Below, in pieces: positions 14,717 to 23,634 of a stretch of DNA of 64,000 nt (position 1 is the first letter of the stretch; the number at the start of each line of letters is the position of its first letter). The stretch lies in assembly GCA_020435995.1 (NCBI GenBank), contig JAGQYO010000007.1, positions 1-64,000 of the forward strand. The letters are read 5' to 3'. The notes beneath the pieces were generated by a model. The model was not told where the DNA came from, did not search any database, and saw nothing but the letters and a program-made list of their open reading frames with translations. A program made the translations under genes and the position numbers. This DNA comes from Flavobacteriales bacterium (GTDB lineage Bacteria > Bacteroidota > Bacteroidia > Flavobacteriales_G > Salibacteraceae).

Positions 14717-15577
14717 ATGAAACCAATTTTTGACTCAACAATTCACGAGATTCTCAATGAACGTCTTAACAAACTTGAAGTTCATTTTAATTCAGACTTT
14801 TTATTTTACTATGGTCCTATAACAGACACATTAGACAAACCATTTCGGGACTTAATTGAAGAATTAAAAGCAGAATCCGATACGAAAGAAACATTATTCA
14901 TTGTTCTAAATACGCCTGGTGGTAGTGCTGAGACAGTAGAAAGATTAGTAAAAATCACAAGACACCATTACACAGAAGTAAATTTTATAGTTCCTGATTC
15001 TGCGTACTCGGCAGGAACTATCTTTTGCTTATCGGGCGACAGAATTTTCATGGACTATTCTTCTTCATTAGGGCCTATTGATCCTCAAGTTTACAATGGA
15101 AAGAACTGGGTTCCTGCACTTGGATATCTTGATAAAGTTGAAGAGCTAATTAACAAGTCCGTTGCCGGGACAATATCTCAGGCAGAATTGTTAATGTTAA
15201 GGGAACAAGATTTAGCAATGTTACGAAGACACGAGCAAGCAAGAGATTTGACTGTTGCTTTATTAAAAGAATGGTTAGTTAAATACAAATTCAAAAATTG
15301 GAATGCTCACAACTCGACTGGTTTGCCAGTAACACCTGTTGAAAAAGAAACAAGAGCAACAGAAATAGCTAGAGACTTAGGTGACAATAAACTATGGCAC
15401 TCTCACGGTAGGTCAATCGGTGTTGCAGCTTTAACTCACATATTAAAACTGAAAATTGAAGACTACTCAACAGACCCAATCCTGACTAAATTAATTCGTG
15501 ACTACAACGACTTGATTTGCCAGTATATCACAAGAAACGGTGGAGAAATATTCTTTCATACTAAAAAATTCATTTAA
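14717..15577 (+). CDS. Serine dehydrogenase proteinase-like (SDH_sah, ClpP/SppA fold)
   Basis: A 286-residue crotonase/ClpP-fold protease of the SDH_sah family. NTPGGSAE (65-72) forms the oxyanion-hole turn. The nucleophile is likely Ser98 in SAYSAGT, where the family's SAGT-like turn sits, and SLGPIDPQ (117-124) is the conserved segment after it. The C-terminal half is helical, with a HSHGRSIGV motif near residue 228. Relatives associate with membranes or act as cytosolic peptidases, some in the neighbourhood of defence or mobile genes. It has no signal peptide. The gene is followed after 9 bases by a small coiled-coil gene. Both are framed by inverted repeats, consistent with horizontal acquisition. 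Natural substrate unknown. Confidence 0.78.
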   Translation: MKPIFDSTIHEILNERLNKLEVHFNSDFLFYYGPITDTLDKPFRDLIEELKAESDTKETLFIVLNTPGGSAETVERLVKITRHHYTEVNFIVPDSAYSAGTIFCLSGDRIFMDYSSSLGPIDPQVYNGKNWVPALGYLDKVEELINKSVAGTISQAELLMLREQDLAMLRRHEQARDLTVALLKEWLVKYKFKNWNAHNSTGLPVTPVEKETRATEIARDLGDNKLWHSHGRSIGVAALTHILKLKIEDYSTDPILTKLIRDYNDLICQYITRNGGEIFFHTKKFI

Positions 15578-15586
15578 TTTGGAGCC

Positions 15587-15784
15587 ATGAAAAACATAGC
15601 AGACAAACTCGAAGAAATTAAAAATCAGACAGATGTCGAAAAGGCTAAGTTTGAACAATTGAGAAGATTTGAAGATACTATTAAAAATCTTGAAAAGATT
15701 TTGACATTAGAGAAACCAACCTACAGCTTCCCACAAGTTGACACAATAGGTAAGCAGACATACACTTCCTTGAACAAAAAATAA
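15587..15784 (+). CDS. Small coiled-coil hypothetical protein
   Basis: A 65-residue protein I do not recognise. Residues 1-45 are strongly helical, charged and heptad-like (KLEEIKNQ, EKAKFEQLRRFEDTIKNLEKI). The tail is polar with Pro and Thr. It begins 9 bases after the protease stop and probably shares its message, so it may be a partner or regulator of that enzyme. The stop codon lies inside the right inverted repeat. Confidence 0.55.
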   Translation: MKNIADKLEEIKNQTDVEKAKFEQLRRFEDTIKNLEKILTLEKPTYSFPQVDTIGKQTYTSLNKK

Positions 15785-15795
15785 CGGCACACAAC
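15781..15795 (+). repeat. Right inverted repeat flanking the protease gene pair
   Basis: ATAACGGCACACAAC is the reverse complement of the left copy at 14673-14687 with two mismatches. The 140 bases beyond it hold further structure: ACGTCA/TGACGT (15805-15810 with 15818-15823) forms a 6-bp stem, and AACGGC (15783-15788) recurs inverted as GCCGTT near 15914-15919. Nothing in 15785-16010 looks coding. The whole resembles a cassette-end recombination site, but the core sites of a classical integron attC are imperfect. Confidence 0.38.
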
Positions 15796-16010
15796 ACACG
15801 TTTTACGTCATGCGGGGTGACGTGCTTACATTCAAATTCAGTTTCCCAGTTGAGCTTTTGTGGTAGTTTGACAGTTTTGTGCTCCGAAAAACCGTACGAA
15901 CGCAAAGCATGGGAGCCGTTGGCGTTTTATAACCTATACCCCATAATTTAAAAATTCAATCCAACCACCCTTTCAATTATTAACCCCTACCATTTCCCTC
16001 CAACTTCCCC

Positions 16011-16018
16011 TACATTTG
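16011..16018 (+). promoter_or_regulatory. Promoter of the membrane glycosyltransferase gene
   Basis: TACATTTG is an exact match to TAnnTTTG and lies 20 bases before the TTG start at 16038. No convincing -33 TTTG is seen. Confidence 0.45.
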
Positions 16019-16037
16019 AAGTTAGCATTTTCAAAAC

Positions 16038-17369
16038 TTGAAACGTCCACTACTCTCCATATTTTTATTGGCATTCGCGCTTCGCGTGGTTTATGCGGGG
16101 ATTGTGTTTTTTGTAAATCCCGATTCGATCTTTCAATTCGATTCTTGGAGTTACCTTAACATAGCGAACAATGTACTTGAAAGTGGAATCTATAGCCGTG
16201 ATGCAGCGGCCCCATTTATCATTGATAGTACGCGCACACCGTTTTATCCATTTTTTTTAGGCCTGTTTGTTCACTTTGGGTTGCCCAGTTGGACCATTAT
16301 TTTAGCTCAAATAGTGGTCTCTAGTTTCACCACTTGCTTGATTTACATGGTTACCCAAACGCTCCGCTTAACTCAAAAAGCTGGGGTTATAGCAGCTCTA
16401 CTTTTCGCAATAGATCCGGTTTCTATATTTTTTAGCAACACCATTCTTACTGAAACACTTTTTACTTTTTTGCTCGTGTTGGGCATTTATTATTTTATTC
16501 GGGCTCTTAAATTCCACGAACACCGAAGCCTTTATGCTACCGCACTTATCTTGAGTTTCGCTACACTTTGCCGGCCAGTTTCGCTTTATCTCATTCCAGT
16601 TTTAGGATTAGCTTATCTGCTCTCTCGTCGCATCAAGCCTGTTTATATTTTCAAGCAGGGTCTTGTTTTTACCGCAATTTGCGCAATAATATTGGGGCCT
16701 TGGTTTATGCGAAACAAAATGGAATTTGGTCGTGCTTTTTATTGTTCTATTTCCGAGATCAACATGTTGCATTACACTTGTATGACCATAAAAAGCGAAG
16801 TAGAAAATCGACCAAAACATGAAATTAGTAGGGCGTATTTTTCTAAGGACCTCGGTTATTTAAACTACTACGAAGATTCCGCGGCTATAGTCCACTTCCG
16901 AGATTTTGTACACACCGAAACATGGCGCTTGGTTTCTGAAAATCCGGCGATATTTGGAAAGCTGGCCTTAAAAAGCACATTTCATTTTTTCGCCAAACCC
17001 CTCCGCTCCTACTTCGACCATCAATTGTTTGATATCCTCAATTATGAGCCTGTTGCAAGTGTACAGTCAACATCCAATTCCAGTATGTTAAATAAAACCT
17101 TGGCTTCCACCTCCAAAACAACACTTACATTGGTCGCCTTTCAAATTCTCCTTTTAATTTTTACCTATGGCGCTATTCTCTTTTCGATAAAATGGTGGTA
17201 TAAAAATTCATTTGAAGTGTTTTTATTCTTGCTCCTCATCCTGTCCTATTTCGCCTTTACGGCCACATTTGCCGATGTGGATGCTAGATTCAGAATGCCC
17301 GTGATTCCACTCTTACTTATTTTAGCCGCACCTTCCTTCGAAAATTGCTTGAAAAAAGCCGAAAGTTGA
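16038..17369 (+). CDS. Membrane glycosyltransferase, GT39/ArnT-like (PMT family 2)
   Basis: A polytopic protein of 443 residues, with about ten hydrophobic segments. It belongs to the GT-C superfamily that transfers a sugar from a polyprenyl-phosphate carrier on the outer face of the inner membrane. The first periplasmic loop holds the acidic FQFDSWSYLNIANN segment (residues 33-46), in the position of the catalytic Asp. A STRTPFYPFFLG block and a second-loop FSNTILTETLF stretch are typical of the family. Acceptor (lipid A, protein or glycan) is unknown. The start is TTG, preceded by a well-placed promoter. The next gene begins 3 bases after the stop. Confidence 0.78.
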   Translation: MKRPLLSIFLLAFALRVVYAGIVFFVNPDSIFQFDSWSYLNIANNVLESGIYSRDAAAPFIIDSTRTPFYPFFLGLFVHFGLPSWTIILAQIVVSSFTTCLIYMVTQTLRLTQKAGVIAALLFAIDPVSIFFSNTILTETLFTFLLVLGIYYFIRALKFHEHRSLYATALILSFATLCRPVSLYLIPVLGLAYLLSRRIKPVYIFKQGLVFTAICAIILGPWFMRNKMEFGRAFYCSISEINMLHYTCMTIKSEVENRPKHEISRAYFSKDLGYLNYYEDSAAIVHFRDFVHTETWRLVSENPAIFGKLALKSTFHFFAKPLRSYFDHQLFDILNYEPVASVQSTSNSSMLNKTLASTSKTTLTLVAFQILLLIFTYGAILFSIKWWYKNSFEVFLFLLLILSYFAFTATFADVDARFRMPVIPLLLILAAPSFENCLKKAES

Positions 17370-17372
17370 GTT

Positions 17373-18053
17373 ATGAGAAGAGATAAAAAAAGAGATGCAG
17401 ATATGCTCTACCTCCTTTTGGCAGCACTGTTTATTGCCGCATTGGTTACTTGCAACCTCATCGCCAATAAATTTATCACAGTTGACTTGGGGTTCAAATC
17501 ATTCATTATTTCAGCGGGCGTACTTCCCTACCCCATCACATTTTTAATTACCGATATACTCTCCGAGATTTACGGTCGCAAAAAAACCAATGCTGTAGTT
17601 TATGCAGGGCTTTTTGCCTCGGTATTTACCTTGCTTATTTTGTATCTAGGTCACCAGTTTCCGGCTATTGTAGGTTCGCCAGTGGGTGACGAAGTCTACG
17701 CAACGGTATTTGCCAACTCATGGCGAATTGTATTTGCTTCAATGGTTGCCTATCTATTTGCCCAATTGGTTGATATACGTCTGTATCATTTCTGGAAAAA
17801 ACTCACCAAGGGAAAACATTTGTGGCTTCGCAATAATGGATCTACAATTCTCTCGCAGCTCATCGATTCGGCTTTGGTAGTATTTGTACTCTTCGCAGGC
17901 GTTAAATCTACTAGCGAAATGGGCGATATAATTGCTGATGGTTGGATGTTTAAAGCTGGTTGTGCATTACTCGACACACCGCTCTTCTATTTATCAGTGT
18001 TTGCGATTCGCCGGTATTTTGGTCTAAAAGGCCACCAAGAGTTAAGTTATTAA
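17373..18053 (+). CDS. Queuosine precursor transporter (YhhQ/VUT family)
   Basis: Imports preQ0/preQ1 for queuosine tRNA modification across the inner membrane. The 226-residue protein has six hydrophobic segments. Typical motifs of the DUF165/VUT family are ITDILSEIYGRKKTNAVVYAG, the NSWRIVFASMVAYLFAQLVD segment and, near the C terminus, a NNGSTILSQLIDS block. It begins 3 bases after the glycosyltransferase stop. The Met at residue 11 (MLYLLLAALF) is an alternative start. Confidence 0.88.
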   Translation: MRRDKKRDADMLYLLLAALFIAALVTCNLIANKFITVDLGFKSFIISAGVLPYPITFLITDILSEIYGRKKTNAVVYAGLFASVFTLLILYLGHQFPAIVGSPVGDEVYATVFANSWRIVFASMVAYLFAQLVDIRLYHFWKKLTKGKHLWLRNNGSTILSQLIDSALVVFVLFAGVKSTSEMGDIIADGWMFKAGCALLDTPLFYLSVFAIRRYFGLKGHQELSY

Positions 18054-18114
18054 AATATCGACCTCACCGTCTGTTAACAGACCTAAACATGCTTTTAGAA
18101 AAAGGCAAATTGGC

Positions 18115-18122
18115 TACATTTG
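18115..18122 (+). promoter_or_regulatory. Promoter of dsbD
   Basis: TACATTTG matches TAnnTTTG exactly and lies 26 bases before the dsbD ATG, within a 94-base gap after the transporter gene. Confidence 0.5.
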
Positions 18123-18147
18123 ACCACTTGATTCAAAAAGCTCTTAC

Positions 18148-20604
18148 ATGTTAAAAAAATGGATGACCATTTGTCTGGTTTTTATCGCTACTATTAGCTA
18201 TAGCCAGATACTCACTCCCGTAAAATGGTCTTTCGAGTCCAAAGCGGTTAATGAAAATACGTTTGACTTGCTTTTTACAGCCAAAATGGACCCGCATTGG
18301 CATATTTATTCCACCACCCTTTCGCCCGATGAAGGCCCTGTTCCCACGTCATTTGATTTTAAATTACCAGCAGGTGTAGAGCTGGTAGGTAAAATAAAGG
18401 AGCCCAAACCCAAAAAAGAATACGACAAGAATTTCGAAATGGAATTGCTCTATTTTGAGAACAAAGCGGTATTTACCCAGCGTGTAAAAATCACATCCGA
18501 TGTTAGTAAAGTATCTGGCGAGCTCACCTATATGGTGTGCGATGAGTCGAAATGCCTCCCCCCTGAATATCTAGATTTTTCATTTGACTTAAAAACTGAG
18601 CCTGTAAAAGCAGACATAAAAGCCGAGAACAAAACCGAGGAAGAGAATGAAGCAACAGAACCGACATCTACATTCGGTGGTACCCAGCCTACAGCAGCTT
18701 TAGCTAGCAACTCATCTGAGGTTTATAATCCAGTTTCATGGGAGTTTGGCCAAAAAGACTTGGGAAATGGCGAATACGAAATCACCATGAAAGCCAGCAT
18801 CGAAAAAGGATGGCACTTATACTCTCAAAAATTGACCAGAGACGATGGCCCCGTAGCTACGGAATTTCGCTATTTCAATGACGCCAAAGAATTTGAGCTT
18901 ATAGGAGAAACGGAAGAAAAAGGAGAATTACACACTGAATTCGACCCCAACTTTAACATGGAATTGGCCTACTTCGAAAAGGAAGTTTCCTTCGTGCAAA
19001 AAGTAAAAGCTACCCCAGGCACCAATGTGATCAAAGGTGATGTGTACTTTATGGTATGTGATGCTGAAAAATGCCTTCCCCCTGAAACTGTTGAATTTGA
19101 AATAGAAATAAGCAAGGCAACCGTTTCGGAATCGGCACCAAAAAAAGAAAGGACCTCCTATTTAAAAATACTTCTTTACAGCTTCTTGGGTGGCTTGGCA
19201 GCGCTTCTCACACCATGTGTGTTTCCGATGATTCCAATGACGGTTAGTTTCTTTACAAAGCAGAGTAAAACAAGAGCCGAAGGAATAAAGAAAGGAGTAA
19301 CTTATGGTGCTTCCATCGTACTTATTTACGTGTTGTGTAGTGTTCCTTTTCACTTATTTGATTCCGTAAGCCCCGACATTTTCAATGAGATGGCAACCAA
19401 TCCGATTCTAAACCTTTTCTTCTTTGGAATCTTCATGATTTTCGCCATTTCATTTCTCGGTGCGTTTGAACTTACACTTCCTTCATCTTGGGTAAACAAA
19501 GCCGATGCAAATGCGGATAAGGGTGGATTGATTGGAATTTTCTTCATGGCTCTTACGCTCATTTTGGTGTCATTTTCTTGCACCGGCCCAGCGCTGGGCT
19601 TGTTGTTAGGTAGTGTATTGTCCACCACTGGAGGTGCTATGTACCTCACTGTTGGTTTGCTCGGATTTGGGTTGGGACTGGCGCTTCCTTTCGGACTTTT
19701 TGCGGCTTTTCCCGGTTGGTTAAATTCTCTTCCATCATCTGGCGGCTGGTTAAACTCGGTAAAAGTTGTTTTTGGATTCGTTGAACTTGCATTCGCCTTC
19801 AAATTTTTATCAAACGCCGATTTAGTCACTCAATCTGGATACCTGACCCGTGAAGTATTTATTGCCATTTGGATTGCTATATCAATGGTTCTCACGCTCT
19901 ATTTACTTGGCTTTATTAGACTCCCACACGATTCCAAAATAGAAAAGCTATCAGTGGGAAGAACATTATTTGCGACCTTAACTTTTACCTTTACGCTGTA
20001 CTTAATTCCAGGATTATGGGGAGCACCATTGAAATTAATAGCTGGGTTTCCACCGCCTATGTTTTATTCTGAAAGCCCCAATGGTGTAGGAAAATCAGCT
20101 ACGATGATTTCGGCAGGAGGAAGTACAACTCACACTAGCAATGCATCACACTCGAGCTGCCCACACAATTTAAATTGCTTCCACGACTACGATGAGGGAA
20201 TGGCCTATGCCAAAGAAGTTGGGTTGCCTGTTATGCTGGATTTCACAGGATGGGCTTGTGTAAATTGCAGAAAAATGGAAGAGCAAGTTTGGGCGGAGGC
20301 CCCTGTATTACAGCGAATGCGTGAAAATGTAGTACTCGTATCGCTTTATGTAGATGAAAAATCTGAACTCCCTGAAAGTGAAAAATATGTTTCGCCTACT
20401 ACGGGTAAAAAAATTAAAACCATAGGCAACAAATGGAGCGACTTTCAGATAAAAATGTACCAATCCAACACACAGCCATATTATGTGATTCTCGATCACG
20501 AAGGAAACCAATTGATTGAAAATGCTTCTTACGACCCTGATGTAGACAAATTTGTAGACTGGCTCGACAGGGGCTTTGCAAAATTTAAATCAGGTAAAAA
20601 ATAG
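18148..20604 (+). CDS. dsbD: Thiol:disulfide interchange protein DsbD with duplicated N-terminal domain
   Basis: Carries electrons from cytosolic thioredoxin through the membrane to periplasmic substrates. Order: signal peptide (1-20), first DsbD-alpha-like domain with a Cys131/Cys136 pair in CDESKCLPP, an acidic linker (150-190), a second alpha-like domain with Cys304/Cys309 in CDAEKCLPP, then an eight-helix core (340-635) with Cys357 in [10 protein letters not shown] and Cys478 in SFSCTGP. The C-terminal thioredoxin-like domain has the redox motif CVNC (704-707). The duplicated alpha domain raises the length to 818 residues against about 565 for E. coli DsbD. A small Cys/His-rich insert ([10 protein letters not shown], 668-677) precedes the thioredoxin domain. 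gmhA starts 5 bases after the stop. Confidence 0.93.
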   Translation: MLKKWMTICLVFIATISYSQILTPVKWSFESKAVNENTFDLLFTAKMDPHWHIYSTTLSPDEGPVPTSFDFKLPAGVELVGKIKEPKPKKEYDKNFEMELLYFENKAVFTQRVKITSDVSKVSGELTYMVCDESKCLPPEYLDFSFDLKTEPVKADIKAENKTEEENEATEPTSTFGGTQPTAALASNSSEVYNPVSWEFGQKDLGNGEYEITMKASIEKGWHLYSQKLTRDDGPVATEFRYFNDAKEFELIGETEEKGELHTEFDPNFNMELAYFEKEVSFVQKVKATPGTNVIKGDVYFMVCDAEKCLPPETVEFEIEISKATVSESAPKKERTSYLKILLYSFLGGLAALLTPCVFPMIPMTVSFFTKQSKTRAEGIKKGVTYGASIVLIYVLCSVPFHLFDSVSPDIFNEMATNPILNLFFFGIFMIFAISFLGAFELTLPSSWVNKADANADKGGLIGIFFMALTLILVSFSCTGPALGLLLGSVLSTTGGAMYLTVGLLGFGLGLALPFGLFAAFPGWLNSLPSSGGWLNSVKVVFGFVELAFAFKFLSNADLVTQSGYLTREVFIAIWIAISMVLTLYLLGFIRLPHDSKIEKLSVGRTLFATLTFTFTLYLIPGLWGAPLKLIAGFPPPMFYSESPNGVGKSATMISAGGSTTHTSNASHSSCPHNLNCFHDYDEGMAYAKEVGLPVMLDFTGWACVNCRKMEEQVWAEAPVLQRMRENVVLVSLYVDEKSELPESEKYVSPTTGKKIKTIGNKWSDFQIKMYQSNTQPYYVILDHEGNQLIENASYDPDVDKFVDWLDRGFAKFKSGKK

Positions 20605-20609
20605 TTGCC

Positions 20610-21182
20610 ATGGATCTCATTCGACAGCAATTTGAGCAAGCACAGCAAGTTCTTAGTGAATTTTCTACACCCGAGAACTACGCCTTAATTGAGCAAGCTG
20701 GCGATAAACTAGCCAAGGCGCTACTAGCCGGAAATAAAATTATTTCATGTGGAAACGGAGGTTCTATGAGCGATGCCATGCACTTTGCCGAAGAACTCTC
20801 TGGAAAATATCGCAATCATCGCAAAGCACTGGCCGCTATTTCTATTTCAGATTCTGGTCATATTACTTGTGTAGGCAATGACTACGGTTACGATTTTGTG
20901 TTTTCTCGATTTGTAGAAGCACTCGGCCAATCAGGCGATGTTTTGCTAGCTATAAGTACAAGCGGCAACTCCAACAATGTGATTGAGGCAGCCAAAGCAG
21001 CTCACTCTATTGGAATGTCAGTGATTGGCCTTACTGGAAAAGATGGAGGAATACTAGCAGAACACTGTGATGTAGAAATCCGTGCTCCAAAATCAGATTA
21101 CGCAGATCGCGTTCAAGAAATTCATATTAAGGTGATTCATTCCTTGATTGGGTATATTGAAAATAAGATGTTGTGTGTTTAA
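20610..21182 (+). CDS. gmhA: Sedoheptulose 7-phosphate isomerase
   Basis: Converts sedoheptulose 7-phosphate to D-glycero-D-manno-heptose 7-phosphate, the first step of LPS heptose synthesis. At 190 residues it matches the E. coli GmhA length. Its SIS-domain signatures are [16 protein letters not shown] (48-63), which includes the substrate-binding Ser/His residues, and [16 protein letters not shown] (112-127). The final helix carries the [13 protein letters not shown] block with conserved His. The later pathway enzyme rfaE2 lies 22 kb downstream on the other strand. It follows dsbD closely and is probably on its transcript. Confidence 0.92.
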   Translation: MDLIRQQFEQAQQVLSEFSTPENYALIEQAGDKLAKALLAGNKIISCGNGGSMSDAMHFAEELSGKYRNHRKALAAISISDSGHITCVGNDYGYDFVFSRFVEALGQSGDVLLAISTSGNSNNVIEAAKAAHSIGMSVIGLTGKDGGILAEHCDVEIRAPKSDYADRVQEIHIKVIHSLIGYIENKMLCV

Positions 21183-21235
21183 TTTTTAATGTTGAATTCC
21201 ACTAAATAAAAATTCAGTATTCAACATTCAAAATT
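21181..21235. repeat. AT-rich intergenic palindrome
   Basis: AATGTTGAAT (21188-21197) pairs perfectly with ATTCAACATT (21219-21228), and the flanks extend it to 16 of 17 pairs. The loop is 21 bases. It starts at the gmhA stop. There is no T tract beyond it, so it may be a weak bidirectional terminator or a member of an intergenic repeat family. Confidence 0.5.
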
Positions 21236-21252
21236 TTACTAAGCGATAATTT

Positions 21253-21260
21253 TACCTTTG
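21253..21260 (+). promoter_or_regulatory. Promoter of the GT2 glycosyltransferase
   Basis: TACCTTTG matches TAnnTTTG exactly, 20 bases before the ATG at 21280. Confidence 0.5.
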
Positions 21261-21279
21261 CCCTCAAATTAAACAAGGC

Positions 21280-22026
21280 ATGATTAAAGGAAAAAAAGTA
21301 GTGGTGGTAATGCCCGCCTACAACGCCTCCAAAACACTTGAAAAAACCTACAAAGAAATTGACTTCGATATTGTTGATGAAGTCATTCTGGTAGATGATC
21401 ATAGCCCCGACGATACCAGTGAAGTAGCAAAAAAGATTGGGATCAAACACGTGATTCGCCACGACCAAAACAAAGGCTATGGCGGAAACCAAAAAACCTG
21501 CTACAACAAAGCCCTTGAACTCGGTGCCGATATCGTCATCATGGTTCACCCTGATTACCAATACACTCCTCTCCTTATTCCAAGCATTGCTCACATAATT
21601 GCCAATGACCTCTACCCCGCGGTTTTGGCTTCTCGAATACTTGGAAAAGGTGCGCTAAAAGGTGGAATGCCTATGTATAAGTACATTGCTAATCGGTTTT
21701 TAACCTTGTTCCAAAATATCTTGATGAACCAAAAACTTTCGGAATACCACTCAGGTTATCGGGCATTTTCAAAAGAAGTTTTGCAGGGGATCAATTACAA
21801 CATCAATTCAGATGATTTTGTCTTCGACAACCAAATGCTTGCCCAGATTTTTTACGCAGGTTTCGAAATTGGTGAGGTCACTTGTCCTACTAAATATTTT
21901 GAGGAGGCTTCGAGCATCAACTTCAAAAGGAGCTCAGTATATGGAATTGGCGTTTTGATTACCAGTTGCACTTATTTCTTAAATAAAGTAGGTCTACTAA
22001 AATCGAAAATGTTTCATCAAAAATAA
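21280..22026 (+). CDS. Family 2 glycosyltransferase (dolichyl-phosphate sugar synthase-like)
   Basis: A 248-residue cytosolic GT-A transferase resembling polyprenyl-phosphate mannose/glucose synthases. It opens with VVVMPAYNASKTLEKT, has the DDHSPDDT (38-45) nucleotide-sugar motif, the HDQNKGYGGN segment and a VHPDYQYT (DXD-like) site near residues 90-97. The SEYHSGYRAFSKEVL acceptor-side motif lies near 149-163. No membrane helix follows. It may supply polyprenyl-phosphate sugar for the GT39-type membrane enzymes in this window. Its own promoter precedes it. The 204 bases after its stop hold nothing I can identify. Confidence 0.85.
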   Translation: MIKGKKVVVVMPAYNASKTLEKTYKEIDFDIVDEVILVDDHSPDDTSEVAKKIGIKHVIRHDQNKGYGGNQKTCYNKALELGADIVIMVHPDYQYTPLLIPSIAHIIANDLYPAVLASRILGKGALKGGMPMYKYIANRFLTLFQNILMNQKLSEYHSGYRAFSKEVLQGINYNINSDDFVFDNQMLAQIFYAGFEIGEVTCPTKYFEEASSINFKRSSVYGIGVLITSCTYFLNKVGLLKSKMFHQK

Positions 22027-22230
22027 AAACGAGTTATTAAGTTCGAGTTTCCAAAGTCAAGCGTTCTATACGTTTCATGAAGAAAGGAAGGAATTGCTGT
22101 TATTATTCAATTCGAATATCGAGTGACCGAAATTAGGCTCAACTTATTCCAAGATTATGATGTTTACTTTGGAATGAAATCCTAAATAATTTGGATAATT
22201 ATAGATCGATTAGGAGTAAAAATAAATTAG

Positions 22231-22485
22231 TTAAACCTCTAACTTAAAATTCACCGCTTCCACAGCCCTTATATCAGGTACAGCTCTTAGAATGGCCTCT
22301 TCAACCCCAGCCTTGAAGGTCATGTTGTTCATGGAGCAGCTGGTACAAGCCCCTTTGAGTTCGACACGGGCAACGTTTTCATCAGTAATTTCAACTAATT
22401 CCAAATCACCTCCATCTTCGCGAACAAACGTTCTAATATCATCTAAGGCCAAATTTACCCTCGCATACAAATCTATTGAACTCAT
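22231..22485 (-). CDS. NifU-like iron-sulfur scaffold (Nfu domain)
   Basis: An 84-residue stand-alone NifU C-terminal domain. It carries Fe-S clusters to apoproteins, using the CTSC motif (Cys47, Cys50) in GACTSCSMNN. The VREDGGDLELVEI opening is typical. It lies 37 bases downstream of the mrp-type ATPase gene on the same strand, and pairing of these two Fe-S assembly genes supports the role. Confidence 0.93.
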   Translation of the reverse strand: MSSIDLYARVNLALDDIRTFVREDGGDLELVEITDENVARVELKGACTSCSMNNMTFKAGVEEAILRAVPDIRAVEAVNFKLEV

Positions 22486-22522
22486 AAGTCTACTTTGAAA
22501 GTGCTAAGGTAAGGTATCTTCT

Positions 22523-23584
22523 TTATTTAGAAAGAATCTTGATAAGAGAATCACACATTTCATCGAAAGCTTTGGCTTGAGGTGTTCCTTCTTGCAAAAC
22601 TGCTGGCCTTCCTACATCACCACTTTCACGTATACTTTGCACCAACGGGATTTGGGCAATCAGTGGAACGCCCATTTTATCCGCCAATTCTTTTGCGCCA
22701 TCTTTTCCAAATATGTAATACTTGTTATCTGGAAGTTCTGCGGGTGTAAACCAACTCATGTTTTCAATAAGTCCAAATACAGGCACTTTTATCGAATCCA
22801 TTTGAAACATATTAATTCCTTTTCGGGCATCGGCCAATGCAACTGGTTGTGGGGTGCTCACGATTACCGCACCTGATAAAGGAACCGATTGAACAATACT
22901 CAAATGCACATCTCCAGTTCCAGGAGGCAGATCAATAAACATATAATCCAATTCGCCCCATTCTACATCTTTCACCATTTGGTCCAAGGCTTTAGAAGCC
23001 ATGGGGCCTCGCCAAACGATCGCCTGATTAACATCAGCAAAAAAACCAATAGACAATATCTTAACACCATAAGACTCAACTGGCGTCATCACTTGTTTAC
23101 CATTAACCTCCGCTACGCCAGGCTTTTGATCTTGCACATCAAACATTATAGGAGCACTTGGGCCATAAATATCTGCATCGATCAGTCCTACTTTAAAACC
23201 TCGTTTAGCCAATCCGGCAGCTAAATTTGCCGTAATGGTTGACTTTCCTACACCACCCTTACCCGATGCGATCGCTACAATATGCTTCACTCCAGGAAGT
23301 ACTTTTCGCAAAACAGGGTCAGCCTGGTTGTCCTTGTTCAAAGGAACTACGGTTATATCCACTTGAAGGTCATTCGATATTTTAAGTTTCAATTGATGTT
23401 CGCAAGCTTCTTCCATTCTTTTGCGGCTATGCATTGCTGGGTTGCTCACTTGTACAACAAACTTCACCGTGTTATCATTAATCTCGATTCCCGAAACTAA
23501 TCCCAACGAAACCACGTCTTTTTTTAAGTCTGGCTCCATTACAAATGATAAGGCGTGCATTACTTTTTCAGTAGTCAATTCCAT
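22523..23584 (-). CDS. Mrp/NBP35-family Fe-S carrier ATPase
   Basis: A cytosolic P-loop ATPase that binds and delivers Fe-S clusters (ApbC/Mrp). Residues 1-85 form a MIP18/DUF59 domain (VMEPDLKKDVVSLGLV). The deviant Walker A GKGGVGKST is at 108-116, and a DADIYGPSAP switch and a DLPPGTGDVHLS Walker-B-like stretch follow. At 353 residues it is the usual length for the family. Followed by nfu, preceded by ATL and trmB on the same strand after a 50-base gap. Confidence 0.93.
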   Translation of the reverse strand: MELTTEKVMHALSFVMEPDLKKDVVSLGLVSGIEINDNTVKFVVQVSNPAMHSRKRMEEACEHQLKLKISNDLQVDITVVPLNKDNQADPVLRKVLPGVKHIVAIASGKGGVGKSTITANLAAGLAKRGFKVGLIDADIYGPSAPIMFDVQDQKPGVAEVNGKQVMTPVESYGVKILSIGFFADVNQAIVWRGPMASKALDQMVKDVEWGELDYMFIDLPPGTGDVHLSIVQSVPLSGAVIVSTPQPVALADARKGINMFQMDSIKVPVFGLIENMSWFTPAELPDNKYYIFGKDGAKELADKMGVPLIAQIPLVQSIRESGDVGRPAVLQEGTPQAKAFDEMCDSLIKILSK

Positions 23585-23634
23585 AATTCAATTAATGTTT
23601 CAATATAATTCAACTTTAAGGACACTCATTCTCC

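Noticed and set aside
15785-15935. Possible classical integron attC site.
   Set aside because: The terminal GTT/AAC cores fit the attC consensus imperfectly and no integrase is seen; reported only as inverted repeats with uncertain function.
19350-19829. A 159-codon minus-strand frame inside dsbD.
   Set aside because: It mirrors the membrane-helix codons of dsbD and has no signature of its own.
22027-22230. A 34-codon frame with a protein-like stretch (FEYRVTEIRLNLFQDYD) after the GT2 gene.
   Set aside because: No start codon at a suitable place, no promoter and no recognised similarity; too short to call a relic.
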